Assembly (NCBI GenBank): GCA_949948825.1
Contig: CATLIJ010000022.1
Location: 1-17,128 of the forward strand
DNA from: an uncultured Clostridiaceae bacterium
GTDB taxonomy: Bacteria > Bacillota > Clostridia > Lachnospirales > Lachnospiraceae
DNA: 17,128 nt
Direction of reading: 5' to 3'
The position numbers and the translations under genes are program-made. Positions within the stretch are counted from its first letter, which is position 1, and every line of letters starts with the position of its first letter. The notes beneath the pieces are model-generated. The model saw only the letters and a list, made by a program, of their open reading frames with translations, did not search any database and had not been told where the DNA came from. Below are positions 14,682-17,128 of the stretch, piece by piece.

Positions 14682-15029
14682 ATGACGGCGAGAGATGTAC
14701 AGGCCATTCTGGGGGCAAGAGTTCTGACAGGGGAGGAGTTTCTGGACCGGGAAGTGAGAAGCGCCTGCGGTTCTGATATGATGAGTGACGTGCTGGCTTT
14801 TTCCAAGGATCATTCCGTGCTGCTGACCGGACTGTGCAACCCTCAGGTGATTCGCACAGCTGAGATGCTGGATATTGTATGTCTTGTTTTTGTGCGGGGA
14901 AAAAAACCGGATGACACCATTGTTCAGATGGCAAAGGACCGGGATATCATTGTCATGGAGACCGGGCACCGGATGTTTTCTTCCTGCGGGATGCTTTACA
15001 AGGCAGGCCTGGGCGGAGGTGCGATTTGA
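14682..15029 (+). CDS. DRTGG-domain protein
   Basis: A 115-residue soluble protein that looks like a single DRTGG domain, a small alpha/beta fold also found beside CBS domains and in phosphotransacetylases; its ligand is not known to me. Features: MTARDVQAILGARVLTGE start, CGSDMMSDVLAF in the middle, LLTGLCNPQVIRTAEMLDI, and MFSSCGMLYKAGL at the end. Such genes recur in Clostridia next to small ATPases and hydrogenase-like proteins. The start at 14682 is preceded by GGAGGAGG (14665-14672). Upstream in-frame codons reach into the promoter and are rejected. Its stop overlaps the next start by one base (TGATG), so the two proteins are probably made together. Confidence 0.85.
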   Translation: MTARDVQAILGARVLTGEEFLDREVRSACGSDMMSDVLAFSKDHSVLLTGLCNPQVIRTAEMLDIVCLVFVRGKKPDDTIVQMAKDRDIIVMETGHRMFSSCGMLYKAGLGGGAI

Positions 15030-15451
15030 TGGATGATGCGATTGTTTTAAAGTATGAGATTTCACCAGATGATTTCACCAGGGCAGGAGAGGCCAGCAGC
15101 GACGTAAAGGGAAAGTTAAAGCAGCTGGGAGTCAGCCCGGAGGCAGTCCGCAAGGTGGCGATTGCCATGTATGAGGGGGAGATCAATATGGTGATCCATG
15201 CAAACGGCGGAGAGATTACTGTGGAGATCACGCCAGTGGAGATCAGGATGATTCTTGCGGATGTGGGGCCGGGGATTCCGGATGTGGAGAAGGCCATGAA
15301 GGCCGGATACTCCACTGCTCCGGACGAGGTGAGAAGCCTGGGTTTTGGCGCTGGCATGGGCCTTCCCAATATGAAAAAGTATACAGATGACATGAGCATT
15401 GAGACAAAGCTTGGGGTGGGAACCACCATCACAATGATTGTGAAGATGTAG
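15029..15451 (+). CDS. Anti-sigma/RsbT-type ATP-binding protein
   Basis: A 140-residue stand-alone GHKL ATPase of the RsbW/RsbT/SpoIIAB kind. N-box Glu49-x3-Asn53 in YEGEINMVIHA, G1 DVGPGI (78-83), and G2 GFGAGMGLPN (105-114) are all present. It has no histidine phosphoacceptor and no membrane helix. Family members phosphorylate a partner protein on Ser/Thr or sequester a sigma factor; no STAS partner or PP2C phosphatase is seen in this window. ATG at 15029 shares its A with the previous stop, and GGAGGT (15015-15020) is eight bases before it. It is coupled to the DRTGG gene and followed after 86 bases by the HydS-like gene, so it is a good candidate for the output of an H2 sensor. Confidence 0.88.
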   Translation: MDDAIVLKYEISPDDFTRAGEASSDVKGKLKQLGVSPEAVRKVAIAMYEGEINMVIHANGGEITVEITPVEIRMILADVGPGIPDVEKAMKAGYSTAPDEVRSLGFGAGMGLPNMKKYTDDMSIETKLGVGTTITMIVKM

Positions 15452-15537
15452 GAGAATTTTGAATGGATTGAAGGACACAGATTGCAGAACGGAATCTGGA
15501 AGCTTTTGGGAGAAGGAAGACAGGAGGTAGCAGGCAT

Positions 15538-16932
15538 ATGGATAAATTTAATCATTCGGTGCGTTTGGACCCGGATCTGTGCAAAGGATGCATTAACTGT
15601 ATTAAGCGTTGCCCCACCCAGGCCATTCGGGTCAGGAACGGCAAGGCGATGATCAACGCCAAATTCTGCATTGACTGCGGGGAGTGTATCCGGGTCTGCG
15701 CCCATCATGCAAAACATGCCACTTATGATAAGATGGATGTGATGAAGCAGTACCAGTATACAGTGGCTTTGCCAGCCCCGGCGCTGTACAGCCAGTTTAA
15801 CAACCTGGATGATGTAAACATTGTGCTGAATGCTCTGCGTCTGATGGGATTTGATGATGTGTTTGAGGTGAGCGCGGCGGCAGAGCTGGTATCCGAGGCC
15901 ACCAGAGAATATCTGACCCATAATGAGGACAATCTGCCGATTATCAGCACTGCCTGTCCGTCGGTGGTGCGGCTGATCCGGGTCCGTTTTCCCAATCTGA
16001 TCTCCCATCTTCTGCCTTTGAATCCTCCGGTGGAGGTTGCGGCAGCTCTGGCAGCGAAACGTGCCATGAAAAAGACCGGATTAGAGCGGAAGGAGATCGG
16101 AGTCTGCTTTATTTCCCCCTGTCCGTCCAAGGTGACTTATGCCAAATCTCCCCTGGGGACAGAAAAAAGCCAGGTGGATCATGTGCTTGCCATTAAGGAT
16201 GTGTACCCTCAGCTGCTGTCTCATATGAAGGGCGTGGGAGAGGAGGCGGCGGATCTGGTTACATCCGGGAAAATCGGAATCAGCTGGGGACGGAGCGGCG
16301 GTGAGGCGAGCGGTCTTTTTACAGATGATTATCTGGCTGCAGACGGCATTGAGAATGTGATCCGGGTTCTGGAGGATCTGGAGGACCAGAAATTTACCAA
16401 TCTGAAATTTGTGGAGCTGAACGCCTGCAACGGCGGCTGCGTGGGAGGCGTGCTGACGGTGGAGAATCCTTATGTGGCTGAGGTGAAGCTGAAACGGTTG
16501 CGCAAATATATGCCAGTGGCAAGAAGCCATATGGATATGGAGGACAATGCAGAACAGCTGATTCCCTGGACAACAGGAGTTCAGTATGAGCCAGTGTTCA
16601 GCTTAGGCGGCAATATGATGGAAAGCTTTGCGCGGCTGAATCAGGTGGAGCGGCTGTGCAAGAAGCTTCCCGGCCTTGACTGTGGTTCCTGCGGAGCGCC
16701 GTCCTGTAAGGCTCTGGCAGAGGATATTGTGCGGGGGCAGGCCAGCGAGAATGACTGTGTTTACCATTTAAGGGAGAATCTGCACAAACTTTCCGAGGAG
16801 GTGTCCGTGCTGGCGGATGATCTGCATGAGGGAAATAAGGGCGGGCAGGAGACGTTGCGGATTTTAAAGGAGTACATACAGCGGATTTCGGATGAGATGT
16901 CGTTGCTGGATAATCAGGAGGAGGATGAGTGA
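15538..16932 (+). CDS. hydS: Putative sensory [FeFe] hydrogenase (HydS-like)
   Basis: 464 residues. Two N-terminal [4Fe-4S] motifs (Cys15, 18, 21, 25 and Cys44, 47, 50, 54) lead into a diverged H-cluster domain. L1 is STACPSV (Cys140), L2 is ISPCPSK (Cys195) and L3 is NACNGGCVGG (Cys297, Cys301), so all four H-cluster ligands are present. Ala139 replaces the cysteine that relays protons in catalytic enzymes, as I recall for the sensory HydS of Thermoanaerobacter mathranii. A further [4Fe-4S] motif follows, CGSC-x4-C-x16-C (Cys382, 385, 390, 407), then an acidic helical tail. No PAS domain is present, which suggests group D rather than group C. Low activity and a sensing role are inferred from these motifs and from the DRTGG and ATPase neighbours. 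AGGAGGT (15522-15528) is nine bases before the ATG. Confidence 0.9.
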   Translation: MDKFNHSVRLDPDLCKGCINCIKRCPTQAIRVRNGKAMINAKFCIDCGECIRVCAHHAKHATYDKMDVMKQYQYTVALPAPALYSQFNNLDDVNIVLNALRLMGFDDVFEVSAAAELVSEATREYLTHNEDNLPIISTACPSVVRLIRVRFPNLISHLLPLNPPVEVAAALAAKRAMKKTGLERKEIGVCFISPCPSKVTYAKSPLGTEKSQVDHVLAIKDVYPQLLSHMKGVGEEAADLVTSGKIGISWGRSGGEASGLFTDDYLAADGIENVIRVLEDLEDQKFTNLKFVELNACNGGCVGGVLTVENPYVAEVKLKRLRKYMPVARSHMDMEDNAEQLIPWTTGVQYEPVFSLGGNMMESFARLNQVERLCKKLPGLDCGSCGAPSCKALAEDIVRGQASENDCVYHLRENLHKLSEEVSVLADDLHEGNKGGQETLRILKEYIQRISDEMSLLDNQEEDE

Positions 16933-17017
16933 TTTATTGTTGTATCGGGGGAAAGTGTGGCGGGGGTCCGCGTCAGGGGAAGGAGGGGACGTGGGAAGAC
17001 GCGTTCTCACTCCGTTT
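16933..17017 (+). other. Non-coding GC-rich stretch after hydS
   Basis: No convincing gene. A frame opening with ATG at 16925 runs 55 codons but has unnatural composition, and the ribosome site would touch the start. CGCGTC (around 16969) and GACGCG (around 16998) could form a short stem. No clear T-run terminator is seen before the structured element at 17018. Confidence 0.4.
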
Positions 17018-17128
17018 TTCACGCAGCGGTACTACGGAACCGTCCTGGTTAGTGGATTTTGTGTGGTTTGGGGGTGCCTGGACGGTTCCTAAGGCGCTTG
17101 AGGGACAGCGCCTAAGTGCCGGCGTGAA
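17018..17128 (+). repeat. Structured palindromic element with TTCAC/GTGAA ends
   Basis: The outer stem TTCACGC-ag-CGGTACT (17018-17033) pairs with AGTGCCGGCGTGAA (17115-17128), 14 pairs with a two-base bulge. It closes two further hairpins: GGAACCGTCC (17036-17045) with GGACGGTTCC (17080-17089), and AGGCGCT (17092-17098) with AGCGCCT (17107-17113). Together they make a three-way junction. The window ends at the last base of the outer stem, so the element may continue. Sequence differs from the 702/6102 family except for the TTCAC/GTGAA ends. Confidence 0.65.

Noticed and set aside
15452..15537. Small gene in the gap before hydS
   Set aside because: One frame is open through the gap, but it has no start codon with a ribosome site; the only ATG is followed at once by a stop.
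14953..16008. Minus-strand 351-codon frame
   Set aside because: It overlaps the ATPase and hydS genes on the other strand and has no recognisable domain or ribosome site.
16925..17092. 55-codon gene after hydS
   Set aside because: The ribosome site directly abuts the ATG, the product is Gly/Arg/Val-rich with no domain, and its 3' half is inside the structured element.

Overview
The window looks like chromosome of an anaerobic Firmicute of the Clostridia, most likely Lachnospiraceae. Three things point there: strong AGGAGG ribosome sites before almost every gene, an electron-bifurcating [FeFe] hydrogenase operon in the gene order I recall from Acetobacterium woodii (hydC, ATPase, hydD, hydB, hydA), and intermediate-GC genes separated by AT-rich promoters. 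Genus is not decidable by eye.

Layout. 1-55: probable tail of an upstream gene. 235-612 (-): small coiled-coil protein built on a 42-bp tandem repeat. 929-4018 (+): lipoprotein M16 (PreP-like) zinc peptidase. 4384-6077 (+): glnB-amtB, a PII protein and its ammonium channel, preceded by a promoter, an intrinsic terminator and a tandemly duplicated structured leader. 6336-9261 (+): lacL-lacM, a two-subunit GH2 beta-galactosidase whose genes overlap by 17 nt. 9343-9394: a bidirectional terminator between convergent operons. 14488-9445 (-): hydC, a histidine-kinase-like ATPase, hydD, hydB, hydA. 14682-16932 (+), divergent from it: a DRTGG-domain protein, a second small ATPase, and a putative sensory [FeFe] hydrogenase (HydS-like). 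16933-17128: non-coding, ending in a three-way-junction palindrome cut off by the window edge.

How the genes fit. The bifurcating hydrogenase couples NADH and reduced ferredoxin to H2 during fermentation. The divergent DRTGG/ATPase/HydS genes look like an H2-sensing module next to the enzyme they may control. GlnB-AmtB is the standard ammonium uptake pair. LacLM supplies hexose from beta-galactosides.

The least explained material is between genes. (1) Two copies (702-854 and 6102-6249) of a ~150-nt structured element keep their loops but have exchanged the sequence of a ~20-bp stem by paired substitutions. A 14-nt box matching the element's right end also sits alone at the hydC promoter. (2) The glnB leader holds two tandem 42-nt folds (9-bp stem, 10-nt bulge, 5-bp stem, tetraloop) that differ at four compensated base pairs and one G-U-compatible pair. 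(3) A different palindrome with TTCAC/GTGAA ends closes the window. All structures were folded by hand; no program or database search was run.
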